Assembly: GCF_030686155.1 (NCBI RefSeq) | Contig: NZ_JAUPEV010000005.1 | Location: 1 to 64,000, forward strand | Source: Helicobacter_J cappadocius | GTDB lineage: Bacteria > Campylobacterota > Campylobacteria > Campylobacterales > Helicobacteraceae | Reading direction: 5' to 3' | DNA: 64,000 nucleotides | In this document: positions 16,477 through 24,218 of the stretch, piece by piece | How the letters are laid out: each line of letters starts with the position of its first letter | Numbering within the stretch: the stretch's first letter is position 1 | Translations under genes and position numbers: made by a program | Notes under the pieces: model-generated | What the model was told of the DNA's origin: nothing | Seen by the model: only the letters and a program-made list of their open reading frames with translations | Databases searched by the model: none

Positions 16477-16757
16477 ACTGCCTCGCTTATGCCTTTGATT
16501 TTGTTTCCTAAGACTTTTATTTCTCCCATCAAGCGTTCAAGCTTGACTTTGAGTTTTTTAGCCTCTTCTTTTTTTCGATTGTATTGAGCAATGATATTTT
16601 GATTAGGAACGATGTTTTCTTCTAACAAATCATCTATTTCAGTGAGTTTTACATTAGCTGTTTTATTTTTTTCCATTTTTTTATCTCCTGTTTTTTTAAT
16701 ATTTTCATTGTTTTTAAAATCTTTAGATTGCTCTTGGGTTACTTGTTCTTCAGTCAT
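16473..16757 (-). CDS. Small coiled-coil protein upstream of virB11
   Basis: This 94-residue soluble protein is polar at the N-terminus and forms a basic coiled coil from about residue 60 (NRKKEEAKKLKVKLERLMGE). It overlaps virB11 by 4 bases and follows the accessory array by 2 bases. I do not recognise it. Unlike the array proteins it lacks the terminal Lys/Arg tail and ends ISEAV, so it may be a chaperone or adaptor for them. That role is a guess. Confidence 0.5.
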   Translation of the reverse strand: MTEEQVTQEQSKDFKNNENIKKTGDKKMEKNKTANVKLTEIDDLLEENIVPNQNIIAQYNRKKEEAKKLKVKLERLMGEIKVLGNKIKGISEAV

Positions 16758-16759
16758 TT

Positions 16760-17311
16760 TTATCTCCTTTTGTGGGGTTTATTAGGGGTAGATTCATTTT
16801 CATTCTCCTTATACTTGGGTTTTTGGGTGTTAGATAATTGAGATTTTTGTGTCTCCTGTGATTTATCAGTTTGTGGTAGAATATCCCGAGCAGGTGATGA
16901 AATGTGCTTTTGCACCAGTCGCTCGTCAAGACTTTGGGCTTGAGTGTAGGAGTTGGGCGTCCCTACCATCAACTGCTTTTTTTCAAATTGCTTGAATTTC
17001 TTAACATTGATTTTATTTGCGTGAAAAATCATATTTATTCCATCTTCATTTCTGATTCCAATATCCCCCATTTTTTTCTCATTCAGTTTTTTAGCTACTA
17101 TGAAATCTTGATCATTTTTAGCTTTTGGATTTTTCATAATAATCTCAGGGTCTTTGATCACTTCTTCAATCGTTTTAACTACATCTTGAAAGTTTTCAAA
17201 CATTTCAGGGTGTCTTCTATAAAGCAGTGCAATATCTGCTATAGCTTCTTTATCTCCGCCCAGTGCTTTAGCTAAGGCTAAACCTAATTCAAATATTTCT
17301 AATTCACTCAT
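16760..17311 (-). CDS. Array family A, copy 1: putative T4SS-linked effector
   Basis: The 183-residue protein begins with the block MSELEIFELGLALAKALGGD, shared almost base-for-base with two neighbours over about 60 codons. It continues with a variable region (about 60-110) containing KMGDIGIRNEDGINMIFHAN, then an insert encoded by a hairpin-rich DNA module (about 113-138), and ends in NKPHKRR. The RHPEMFENF...VIKDPEI helix plus beta-rich centre resembles small BECR-type nuclease domains, but I see no certain active site. It overlaps its upstream paralogue by 4 bases. The basic tail resembles C-terminal signals of VirB/D4 substrates (inference). Confidence 0.6.
   Translation of the reverse strand: MSELEIFELGLALAKALGGDKEAIADIALLYRRHPEMFENFQDVVKTIEEVIKDPEIIMKNPKAKNDQDFIVAKKLNEKKMGDIGIRNEDGINMIFHANKINVKKFKQFEKKQLMVGTPNSYTQAQSLDERLVQKHISSPARDILPQTDKSQETQKSQLSNTQKPKYKENENESTPNKPHKRR
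16896..16967 (-). repeat. Palindromic in-gene insert, copy 1
   Basis: On the minus strand the module starts GTAGGGACGCCCAACTCCTAC (first hairpin), contains TCAAG-CCCAAAGT-CTTGA and GTGC-AAAA-GCAC stems, and ends near TTTCATCA. It is nearly identical in DNA to copy 2 but two bases shorter in its first part, so the encoded residues differ there (VGTPNSYT here against GRDAHTPYT) while later codons agree. Confidence 0.65.
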
Positions 17312-17880
17312 CTTTTTCTCCTTTTAGTGGAATTAAGAGTATTTGTATCTTCTTCTTTGTATTTTGGTTTTTGGATTTGAGATGCTGATGAGCGTTGTTC
17401 TTTTTGTGCTTCTTGTGATTTATCAGTTTGTGGTAGAATATTTTCAGCAGATGAAATGTGCTTTTGCACCAGTCGCCCGTCAAGACTTTGGGCTTGAGTG
17501 TAGGGGGTGTGGGCGTCCCTACCATCTGCATTCTCAATTTTCTTTTTTAACTTTTCTAACTCTTGAACCCTTTTTTTATTTGCATGAAATATTGTATTTA
17601 TTCCATCATCATTTTTTATCCCGACTTCACCCATTTTCTGAGAATTTATTTGTTTTGCTACCAAAATTTCTTCATCATTTCTCCTATTTGGACTGGGATT
17701 TTTCATAATAATTTCAGGGTCTTTGATCACTTCTTCAATCGTTTTAACTACATCTTGAAAGTTTTCAAACATTTCAGGGTGTCTTCTATAAAGCAGTGCA
17801 ATATCTGCTATAGCTTCTTTATCTCCGCCCAGTGCTTTAGCTAAGGCTAAACCTAATTCAAATATTTCTAATTCACTCAT
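17308..17880 (-). CDS. Array family A, copy 2: putative T4SS-linked effector
   Basis: The 190-residue protein shares its first 60 residues with copies 1 and 3, has its own central sequence (ILVAKQINSQKMGEVGIKND, then NTIFHANKKRVQEL) and carries a palindromic insert at about residues 119-144. The tail ENILPQTDKSQEAQKEQRSS ... STKRRKR is the same as in copy 3. Conserved ends with a variable middle suggest exchange of the functional core by recombination. It overlaps both neighbours by 4 bases. Function is not established; a BECR-type nuclease domain is possible. Confidence 0.6.
   Translation of the reverse strand: MSELEIFELGLALAKALGGDKEAIADIALLYRRHPEMFENFQDVVKTIEEVIKDPEIIMKNPSPNRRNDEEILVAKQINSQKMGEVGIKNDDGINTIFHANKKRVQELEKLKKKIENADGRDAHTPYTQAQSLDGRLVQKHISSAENILPQTDKSQEAQKEQRSSASQIQKPKYKEEDTNTLNSTKRRKR
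17450..17523 (-). repeat. Palindromic in-gene insert, copy 2
   Basis: The module runs GTAGGG-ACGCCCACAC-CCCCTAC, then the TCAAG/CTTGA stem, the GTGC-AAAA-GCAC stem and TTTCATC. It lies inside a family A gene and keeps the reading frame open. Confidence 0.65.
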
Positions 17881-18449
17881 CTTTTTCTCCTTTTAGTGGA
17901 ATTAAGAGTATTTGTATCTTCTTCTTTGTATTTTGGTTTTTGGATTTGAGATGCTGATGAGCGTTGTTCTTTTTGTGCTTCTTGTGATTTATCAGTTTGT
18001 GGTAGAATATTTTCTGTAGCAATCATTGAATGTGCGTTAGTACCAGATGAAAGAATTTTTTCTTTCATTAGCTCCCCTGCCGACTTTGAGCGGTGTGTAG
18101 AGGGTGTGGGGGTCTCTACCAATGATTGCTTGATTTTTTCTAATTCTTTTATTCTTTTTTTATTTGTATGAAAAACTACATTTGTGCCATTATCGTTTTG
18201 TATTGCTATTTCGCCCATTTTATTTCCGTCTAATTCCTTTATAGCTAGTAATGCTCCTTCTGTTTTTGCTTTCATAATAATCTCAGGGTCTTTGATCACT
18301 TCTTCAATCGTTTTAACTACATCTTGAAAGTTTTCAAACATTTCAGGGTGTCTTCTATAAAGCAGTGCAATATCTGCTATAGCTTCTTTATCTCCGCCCA
18401 GTGCTTTAGCTAAGGCTAAACCTAATTCAAATATTTCTAATTCACTCAT
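17877..18449 (-). CDS. Array family A, copy 3: putative T4SS-linked effector
   Basis: The 190-residue protein has the conserved family A N-terminus, a third central variant (ALLAIKELDGNKMGEIAIQN, then NVVFHTNKKRIKEL) and a palindromic insert with a different second half. The tail STKRRKR is the same as in copy 2. The repeated first 180 bases of the three family A genes are so alike that they can recombine. Its start overlaps the family B gene upstream by 4 bases. Confidence 0.6.
   Translation of the reverse strand: MSELEIFELGLALAKALGGDKEAIADIALLYRRHPEMFENFQDVVKTIEEVIKDPEIIMKAKTEGALLAIKELDGNKMGEIAIQNDNGTNVVFHTNKKRIKELEKIKQSLVETPTPSTHRSKSAGELMKEKILSSGTNAHSMIATENILPQTDKSQEAQKEQRSSASQIQKPKYKEEDTNTLNSTKRRKR
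18046..18120 (-). repeat. Palindromic in-gene insert, copy 3
   Basis: The first stem reads GTAGAG-ACCCCCACAC-CCTCTAC. The second is a perfect 9-bp stem, ATGAAAGAA-AAAA-TTCTTTCAT, followed by CTGG. The sequence of the second stem differs from copies 1 and 2, but the position and the TTTCATC end are kept, so structure appears more conserved than sequence. Confidence 0.6.
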
Positions 18450-19024
18450 CTACCTCTCCTTTTGCTAGGAGTGGGAATATTTTGTTCTTCTTTTTGTCTT
18501 TGGGGTTTTGGTTCTATTTTTTTTGGTAAAATAGGGTTATGGGATTGGTTTGATGATAGAATATTGAAGCCTTTGTTGAGTTTCATCTCCGATTCATCAA
18601 TAAAATTCGCATCGTCAATGGTCTGCGACTTTTCCAATCTCAATTCATTTCTTCTATCAATATATGCAGTCAATATAAAATGATTGTCTTCCCCTCTTGC
18701 TAAAATAATGCTTGTTGTGTTGGTAATGATATTGAATCGATTATCAGGCATTTTTATCATCACACCATTTCTGATATTTTCTTGTAGATGAGAAATAAAT
18801 CTTAGAGCTTTTTCTTCTCCAAATTGTTCAGAACGCCTTTTAAGAATATGACACAATCCAAAATCTTCATTTCCCCATAACAAATCAATATCCCCTGTAT
18901 CTTCTCTATAAAATGCACCTTTTATGAAGCCTTGCTTTTCCATCAATAGCTTGATAACAGCTAATTGTTCTTTGTGGTAATACTCTTTTGTAAAATCACT
19001 CCCAGTATAGAAATCTGTAGTCAT
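18446..19024 (-). CDS. Array family B, copy 1: BECR/PBECR2-like nuclease
   Basis: The 192-residue protein has the features I associate with the phage-type barnase-EndoU-colicin E5/RelE-like domain. These are GAFYREDTGDIDLLWG (about 37-52), a GLCHILKRR helix with a candidate catalytic His (about 57-65), an IRNGV strand (about 87-91) and HFILTAYIDR (about 115-124). Such domains are usually RNases in polymorphic toxins or phage head proteins. Here the domain stands alone with a proline-rich linker and the basic tail PTPSKRRGR. The residues after about 90 differ from copy 2. No immunity gene is obvious next to it. Confidence 0.65.
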   Translation of the reverse strand: MTTDFYTGSDFTKEYYHKEQLAVIKLLMEKQGFIKGAFYREDTGDIDLLWGNEDFGLCHILKRRSEQFGEEKALRFISHLQENIRNGVMIKMPDNRFNIITNTTSIILARGEDNHFILTAYIDRRNELRLEKSQTIDDANFIDESEMKLNKGFNILSSNQSHNPILPKKIEPKPQRQKEEQNIPTPSKRRGR

Positions 19025-19605
19025 CTACCTCTCCTTTTATTGGGAGTGGGAATAATCTCATTTTCTTTTTGTCTTTGGGGTTTTGGTTCTATTTTTTTTG
19101 GTAAAATAGGGTTATGGGATTGGTTTGATGATAGAACATCGAAGCCTTTGTTGAGCCTAGAAACCGATTCATCAATAAAATCTATATCGTGAACACTCTG
19201 TAGGTTTTCCAATCTCAATTCATTTGTTCTGTCAATATATGCAGTCAGTATAAAATGATTATCTTGACATTGCTCTAAGATAATAGTTGATTTGTTTGTG
19301 ATAATCCCTATTCTGCCGTGCTTTGCTTTGACTATGACGCCATTTCTGATATTTTCTTGTAGATGAGAAATAAATCTTAGAGCTTTTTCTTCTCCAAATT
19401 GTTCAGAACGCCTTTTAAGAATATGACACAATCCAAAATCTTCATTTCCCCATAACAAATCAATATCCCCTGTATCTTCTCTATAAAATGCACCTTTTAT
19501 GAAGCCTTGCTTTTCCATCAATAGCTTGATAACAGCTAATTGTTCTTTGTGGTAATACTCTTTTGTAAAATCACTCCCAGTATAGAAATCTGTAGTCATC
19601 TTCAT
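19021..19605 (-). CDS. Array family B, copy 2: BECR/PBECR2-like nuclease
   Basis: The 194-residue paralogue is almost identical to copy 1 over the first 90 residues at the DNA level. It then diverges through the strand and turn region (NGVIVKAKHGRIGIITNKST) and converges again over NPILPKKIEPKPQ and the tail NKRRGR. The predicted catalytic surface is therefore the part that varies. It overlaps copy 1 by 4 bases. A MKM start is used; an internal Met at codon 3 matches the start of copy 1. Confidence 0.65.
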   Translation of the reverse strand: MKMTTDFYTGSDFTKEYYHKEQLAVIKLLMEKQGFIKGAFYREDTGDIDLLWGNEDFGLCHILKRRSEQFGEEKALRFISHLQENIRNGVIVKAKHGRIGIITNKSTIILEQCQDNHFILTAYIDRTNELRLENLQSVHDIDFIDESVSRLNKGFDVLSSNQSHNPILPKKIEPKPQRQKENEIIPTPNKRRGR

Positions 19606-19649
19606 CTCCTTTAGTGGTATTAAATATTTGTTTTATCATAGGTATTCCT

Positions 19650-20189
19650 TTATCTCTTTCTTGATTTATTGGTGGTTATTTGGCTATTGAGAGAGTTTTG
19701 ATTCTCATAGTGTTTTGCTACTTTGTGGTTTTTAAACTGCATTTTTTGGTTAAGATTTCTGTCAGAATAAAATGTTATAATGACTTCATCAGATGGGGAG
19801 AGTGGCAGTTGTGGCCCTCCCATCTGATTATCTACTACTGATCTAAATCTCACTCCTTTTTCATTTTCCCATTCATAAATCTTCGCACCTTTTTCATCGA
19901 TAAATGGCTCTTTGAAAGTGGCTATGTATTTCCTGATGGATTTTCCTAGATCAAGGAGTTCTTTAAGCGTAATAGCACCTTGTGAATTTTGTTCAAGATG
20001 GATTTTGATATGTTCTGCACCTAAGCCTTTATCTCTATAGGGATTATGATAACCCTTCACATACATCACCACTTCTTCGATGATGGCATCTTCTATTTTT
20101 TCTAAATCAGTCTGCACTGAAATAGGAGTTGCTTTTTTCTCATTGAAGGTTGTGTTATAAATCCCTCTAGTTTCTTTTTTATTTTGCAT
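19650..20189 (-). CDS. Array family C, copy 1: BECR-like domain protein
   Basis: The protein has 179 residues from the ATG at 20189, preceded by AAAGGAG. A longer frame from 20252 would overlap the upstream gene, and its paralogue starts at the same KKETRGIYNTTF. The region GLGAEHIKIHLEQN (about 56-69), LLDLGKSIR, KGVRFRSVVD and EVIITFYSDRN resembles the DUF3519/PBECR-type nuclease domains common in Helicobacter, where His in EHI/KIH and Arg in RFR are candidate active-site residues. The tail is NKSRKR. It lies between the Cys-rich secreted protein gene and family B. Confidence 0.6.
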   Translation of the reverse strand: MQNKKETRGIYNTTFNEKKATPISVQTDLEKIEDAIIEEVVMYVKGYHNPYRDKGLGAEHIKIHLEQNSQGAITLKELLDLGKSIRKYIATFKEPFIDEKGAKIYEWENEKGVRFRSVVDNQMGGPQLPLSPSDEVIITFYSDRNLNQKMQFKNHKVAKHYENQNSLNSQITTNKSRKR

Positions 20190-20199
20190 AGGCACTCCT

Positions 20200-22176
20200 T
20201 TATTTCTTAGGCGGAAGGAGGTAGTCGTTGTATGATGTGCAAGAATAACCATTACTTATTGCCCACCAAGTATGACAATGCGGGTCTGAATTTTGAACAT
20301 CATAAAAGTTATACATCAAGCATAATCCCCCCTTCTTTGGTTTATAGTATTTGCTGATAAAGTCTGTAAAACCTGAAGAAGTCTTGATGGATTCATCTTT
20401 ATAGTAATTTTCATTTGCTTCATAGAATTTCATATAATCACTATCTAAATTCAGATCATTTTGAATAACCCTAGTCGTCCTATCAATGGTTTTAACTCTT
20501 TTGCTGACATAATAGATGGAAGGTTCTTTTTCATCTTCTTGCTTGGGTCTTTGATACCCTATGGTTACGCCAGTATTGGTAGTTTTATAAGTGGTAATCC
20601 ATTTAGCTAAAGTTTGGATTCCACCATTTTGATAATGTGGATAATATCTATGATATTTACATTGACCGGTATTTTTAGAATCTTCTTCATAACTCGTAAG
20701 TATTCTCTTCTCCATCTCAAACTCATATGTCCCATTCATATCTCCAGCTTCAGTTGTTCCTGATTTTTCTTCACTAGGGAGTTTGATATAAGGTTGTGTG
20801 ATCCTTCCAGTTTTACCCTCATCAGTGCTATAATCACAAGAAGTGATGTCAATATATTGATTAGCTACATTATCAAAGGCTTTTATCTGTGTTCTTCTAT
20901 AAGCTTGTAAATTCGCATCATCAAACTCCCAAGCCCCGCAAGCATATTCTTGATAAGGAAATTTAAAAGGTGATATGATTCCATTGTTAATATAAACCTT
21001 TTGCCCTGTAGTAGGATCGATGTAGTATTGATTCACAACCCTTTTGACTTGTTTTGATGTAGGGTCTTTATCATAAGAAATCAGTTCTTCTTGCACATTT
21101 TGATAATCTGAGCAATCCACAGCAGTATGCACTAGTCCATCAGCCCCACGAAAAAGGATTTGGGTTTGAAAGAAGTAAGCCTGATTACCTTTATAGCCTT
21201 TATCTTTTATAATTTGGAGTTGGCATTTACTATCATCTTTATATAAGGGAAAACGATACTCATCACCTTGTAAATCTACACAGCCTCCTACATTTTTCAT
21301 CTGATTTTCATTATCTACATAATAAAATTGTGTTTGTTTGATTGCTACCCCCTCGTTGAAGTCATAGCGATATTCACATTTAGTATCATCTCTTTGAGCT
21401 TTTACATCTACACAGCTTCCATCTTTGGCTATAAAACTTAGTCCTATGGAGTTTTTACCATCATATGCAGGAGATTTACAAAACTGCGTAGAATATTCAT
21501 CGCCCCCATTTCCCCCACTAGAATTTGAGCTATCAGAATTACTATTTCCATTTGGTACAGGATAATAATTTGTCCCGCCCGTATCGTTAGTTGAAGCATT
21601 AGGAATATAGCCACTTCCATAATCACTTCCACTAGAGCTATTAAAGCCCCCTGTGCTAGAACTACCAAAACTTCCACTAGAGCTACCTGAACTCACAGAG
21701 CCTGAACTAGAAGGAGTGCTAGAATTTCCCGAACTGCTTGAGCTTGAGCTTGAGCTAGAAGGAGTGGATGAAGTAGCTTTTGTGCCTGATTTTTTCTGAT
21801 AATCTTCTAAGGATATGCCAAAAATCTTAGCAATCTCATCTTGATTTTCTCCTGCTAAAATTATCTTAGAGCCTTTTTTAAGATTTTTACTACCGTTAAT
21901 GGGTTTGATAACACTTGGCTGGGAACTTAGATTGTGTGTTTGGTTGTCTTTGATGATAGAAGAGATATTAAAAACAACATCTTTTCCATTAGAACTCACT
22001 TTATATTTTCCTACTGCAATAGCTCTTTGAATCTTGTTACCTAAAACAACATTGCCTTTAAGCGAACCTGTTTTTTTATGGTTGAAATTGATAGTTTTAT
22101 TTGTTAAGATTATCAAAGCCTGTGCTTCATAGCTAGTTAGTAAAATAAAAAATACACTCCAGATTATTTTTTTCAT
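20200..22176 (-). CDS. Large secreted Ser-rich, Cys-rich T4SS-associated protein
   Basis: The 658-residue protein has a signal peptide (about 1-20, SVFFILLTSYEAQA), a region ending in a LysM-like motif (SKIILAGENQDEIAKIFGIS, about 104-123) and a low-complexity Ser/Gly/Asn linker (about 134-225). A long domain with at least ten cysteines follows (for example CEYRYDF, GGCVDL, CQLQII, CDYST, CKYHRYY) and ends CHTW...CTSY. I do not recognise the C-terminal domain. Export, cysteine content and context suggest a cell-surface or pilus-associated adhesin comparable in role to TraN-type proteins, which is an inference. It is flanked by the two family C genes. Confidence 0.55.
   Translation of the reverse strand: MKKIIWSVFFILLTSYEAQALIILTNKTINFNHKKTGSLKGNVVLGNKIQRAIAVGKYKVSSNGKDVVFNISSIIKDNQTHNLSSQPSVIKPINGSKNLKKGSKIILAGENQDEIAKIFGISLEDYQKKSGTKATSSTPSSSSSSSSSSGNSSTPSSSGSVSSGSSSGSFGSSSTGGFNSSSGSDYGSGYIPNASTNDTGGTNYYPVPNGNSNSDSSNSSGGNGGDEYSTQFCKSPAYDGKNSIGLSFIAKDGSCVDVKAQRDDTKCEYRYDFNEGVAIKQTQFYYVDNENQMKNVGGCVDLQGDEYRFPLYKDDSKCQLQIIKDKGYKGNQAYFFQTQILFRGADGLVHTAVDCSDYQNVQEELISYDKDPTSKQVKRVVNQYYIDPTTGQKVYINNGIISPFKFPYQEYACGAWEFDDANLQAYRRTQIKAFDNVANQYIDITSCDYSTDEGKTGRITQPYIKLPSEEKSGTTEAGDMNGTYEFEMEKRILTSYEEDSKNTGQCKYHRYYPHYQNGGIQTLAKWITTYKTTNTGVTIGYQRPKQEDEKEPSIYYVSKRVKTIDRTTRVIQNDLNLDSDYMKFYEANENYYKDESIKTSSGFTDFISKYYKPKKGGLCLMYNFYDVQNSDPHCHTWWAISNGYSCTSYNDYLLPPKK
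21708..21770 (-). repeat. Serine-codon repeat tract
   Basis: The DNA for the poly-Ser linker contains tandem GAGCTT hexamers and a repeated AGAAGGAGTG flank. Slippage here would change the linker length by whole codons or shift the frame. Confidence 0.5.
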
Positions 22177-22186
22177 TTTTTCTCCT

Positions 22187-22894
22187 TCATCTCTTTCTTG
22201 ATCTATTGGGGGTTATTTCGTTATTTAGGGGTTTATTAATTTCATAGTGTTTTGCTTTGTCTTGTTCGTTATCTTTAGATACAATATCTTTATGTTGATT
22301 TCCTGACGAAAGTGATTCATCACCAAGCGCCGTTTTTGCAGATTCATCTGACAAAAATGTAGGGTAAGGCGACCCTACCGTCGGATTTTCTTCATGATTC
22401 ATTTTAGAGTGTTTTGCTACTTTGGGGTTTTTAAAGCGCATTTTTGCATTAAGATTTCTGTCAGAATAAAATGTTATAATGACTTCATTAGAGGGGGAAA
22501 GAGGCGCGATATGGAGACCCTCCCCTCTAATTTTATCTATAATGGTTCTAAATCTAACTCCTTTTTCATTTTCCCATTCATAAATTTTTCTATTATCTTT
22601 GTCAATAAAAGGCTCTTGAAATTTATCAATATAAGCCCTGATAGACTTTCCTAAATCAAGGAGTTCTTTTAAGGTAATAGCACCTTGTGAATTTTGTTCC
22701 AGATGGATTTTGATATGTTCTGCACCTAAGCCTTTATCTCTTTTGATGTTGTGATAACCTTTCACATACATCACCACTTCTTCGATGATGGCATCTTCTA
22801 TTTTTTCTAAATCACTCTGCACTGAAATAGGAGTTGCTTTTTTCTCATTGAAGGTTGTGTTATAAATCCCTCTAGTTTCTTTTTTATCTTCCAT
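22187..22894 (-). CDS. Array family C, copy 2: BECR-like domain protein with palindromic insert
   Basis: The 235-residue protein is nearly identical to copy 1 over the first 95 residues, with the GLGAEHIKIHLEQN and FRTIIDK motifs. It has a different specificity-like loop (IRGEGLHIAPLSPS) and ends NRSRKR. It is longer because a palindromic DNA module encodes about 30 extra residues (VGSPYPTFLSDESAKTALGD) near 172-200. It follows virB10 by 14 bases and is the first gene of the accessory block, so secretion genes and array are likely one transcript. Confidence 0.6.
   Translation of the reverse strand: MEDKKETRGIYNTTFNEKKATPISVQSDLEKIEDAIIEEVVMYVKGYHNIKRDKGLGAEHIKIHLEQNSQGAITLKELLDLGKSIRAYIDKFQEPFIDKDNRKIYEWENEKGVRFRTIIDKIRGEGLHIAPLSPSNEVIITFYSDRNLNAKMRFKNPKVAKHSKMNHEENPTVGSPYPTFLSDESAKTALGDESLSSGNQHKDIVSKDNEQDKAKHYEINKPLNNEITPNRSRKR
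22304..22379 (-). repeat. Palindromic in-gene insert, copy 4
   Basis: This copy has the first stem GTAGGGT-CGCCTT-ACCCTAC, a CAGAT-GA-ATCTG stem, a GTGAT-GA-ATCAC stem and the end TTTCGTCA. The order of structures is that of the family A inserts, although the host gene is unrelated to them. Confidence 0.6.
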
Positions 22895-22908
22895 TAGGTA
22901 TTCCTTTT

Positions 22909-24216
22909 TTAAAATTCATTTTCATCATCACTCATATCCTCTTCATCAATAGGAGGCTTATATTCTTTAAAAAATTCAGCATTCACTTCGCCATTTTTAG
23001 GCACTGGAAAGAAAATATCTGTATTAGGAGAAATAAAAATCCTAGATCCTTCTTTGATAGTAATGATGGGTTTGATACGAATTTGTTCTCTTAAGATTTG
23101 AGAGATAATGTTAGAAATATCTGCCTTCATAGAATTCAGCATTTGGGTAGTCTGATAGCCTTCTAAAAAATTTGAACCATTTTGATTGACTTTGTTATTA
23201 AGTGCTGATGAAATAGATAAAAGCAGTCCATTTGAGAGGGTTGAGAGGGCAAGGGGCAATCCGTAGCGTTCCCAACTTTTTTTATGTAAAACACCCACTA
23301 ATCCAGCATAGCCCTTTACATCAGCCCCTTTAGCGTCTGATAAGATGATATTTATGCCTTGTGGAGTAATGATTCGATTCCAAATCACCTCTAATCGATA
23401 TTCACCTATTTTGTTATTATTGTTGTAAAAACCGATCACTCTTGAGCCTTTGGGAATAAGCACTGCTCTTCCCATTGAGGCATACACATCGCTTTCTACT
23501 TGAGCAACTATTTTATTTCCCCCAATCTGCGATGAGATGGGAGTAATAAGTATTGCAGGTATCATTCTATCAGCAGTGATGGTTCTTAAGAGCTTATTTT
23601 CATTACTGGCAATATCTTTTTTATCAAAATTCGAAAAAGAATCAACACCGTATTCTTTTTCCTTATTAGCTTGTAGTGTTTCTCCATTATTGATTTCTTC
23701 TAAAGATGAGCTAGAATCCAAAGAACTTCCATCAGAACTAGAAGCTAATCGTTTTGCTAAGAGGGCTAAACGAGCTTTATCGCTTTTTGAAGCTTTGGAG
23801 TAATCAAATTGTGAATTTTTATCTTGCTTATTATTTTTGTCTGTCCCATCAGGATTTTTCTTATTTTTTTGAGAATTTATAACAATCAAACCGCCCTTGT
23901 AAGAATCTTTTTTATCATCTACTCCTATCTTTTTTTGAAGGGATTTGATTTTATTTTCAATCGACAAAAAGGCATTATCACTTTCTTGAGGTTTCTCTTC
24001 CTTTGGTTTTTCTTGTGTATTTGAGATTTTGGAAGGAGTGGATTCTTTAGAGTTTTGATAAAGATAATCTTCGATGGGATATTTTGTTTTATTTTCAAAT
24101 TCTTCATCATCGATTTCTAGCTTAGAGATAGCCACTAGAACAAAAAATCCAGTAATTAACATCACAAAAAATGTGAGGAGTTTGTGGGTTTTGATCCAGT
24201 TTAAAATAACACCCAT
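22909..24216 (-). CDS. virB10: VirB10/TrbI T4SS scaffold protein
   Basis: The 435-residue protein has a short cytoplasmic end, one membrane helix (about 13-32), a long polar Ser/Lys-rich periplasmic linker and a C-terminal VirB10/TrbI beta-barrel domain (about 200-410). The domain contains IPAILITPISSQIGG, VLIPKGSRVIG and SWERYGLPLALSTLSNG. VirB10 spans both membranes and passes energy from VirB4/B11/D4 to the outer-membrane pore. It ends in an acidic tail. The start lies 3 bases after the stop of virB9. Confidence 0.93.
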   Translation of the reverse strand: MGVILNWIKTHKLLTFFVMLITGFFVLVAISKLEIDDEEFENKTKYPIEDYLYQNSKESTPSKISNTQEKPKEEKPQESDNAFLSIENKIKSLQKKIGVDDKKDSYKGGLIVINSQKNKKNPDGTDKNNKQDKNSQFDYSKASKSDKARLALLAKRLASSSDGSSLDSSSSLEEINNGETLQANKEKEYGVDSFSNFDKKDIASNENKLLRTITADRMIPAILITPISSQIGGNKIVAQVESDVYASMGRAVLIPKGSRVIGFYNNNNKIGEYRLEVIWNRIITPQGINIILSDAKGADVKGYAGLVGVLHKKSWERYGLPLALSTLSNGLLLSISSALNNKVNQNGSNFLEGYQTTQMLNSMKADISNIISQILREQIRIKPIITIKEGSRIFISPNTDIFFPVPKNGEVNAEFFKEYKPPIDEEDMSDDENEF

Positions 24217-24218
24217 TA

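Noticed and set aside
17343..17844. Long open frames on the plus strand opposite the array
   Set aside because: They are antisense shadows of family A genes and recur only because the genes are repeated; no ribosome site or family match.
16896..18120. Regularly spaced palindromic units that could look like a CRISPR array
   Set aside because: Spacing is gene-length, units are coding and differ in length, and no cas gene is near.
20190..20252. A 21-residue N-terminal extension of the family C gene
   Set aside because: The paralogue at 22187-22894 starts at the equivalent of 20189 and a good ribosome site lies there.
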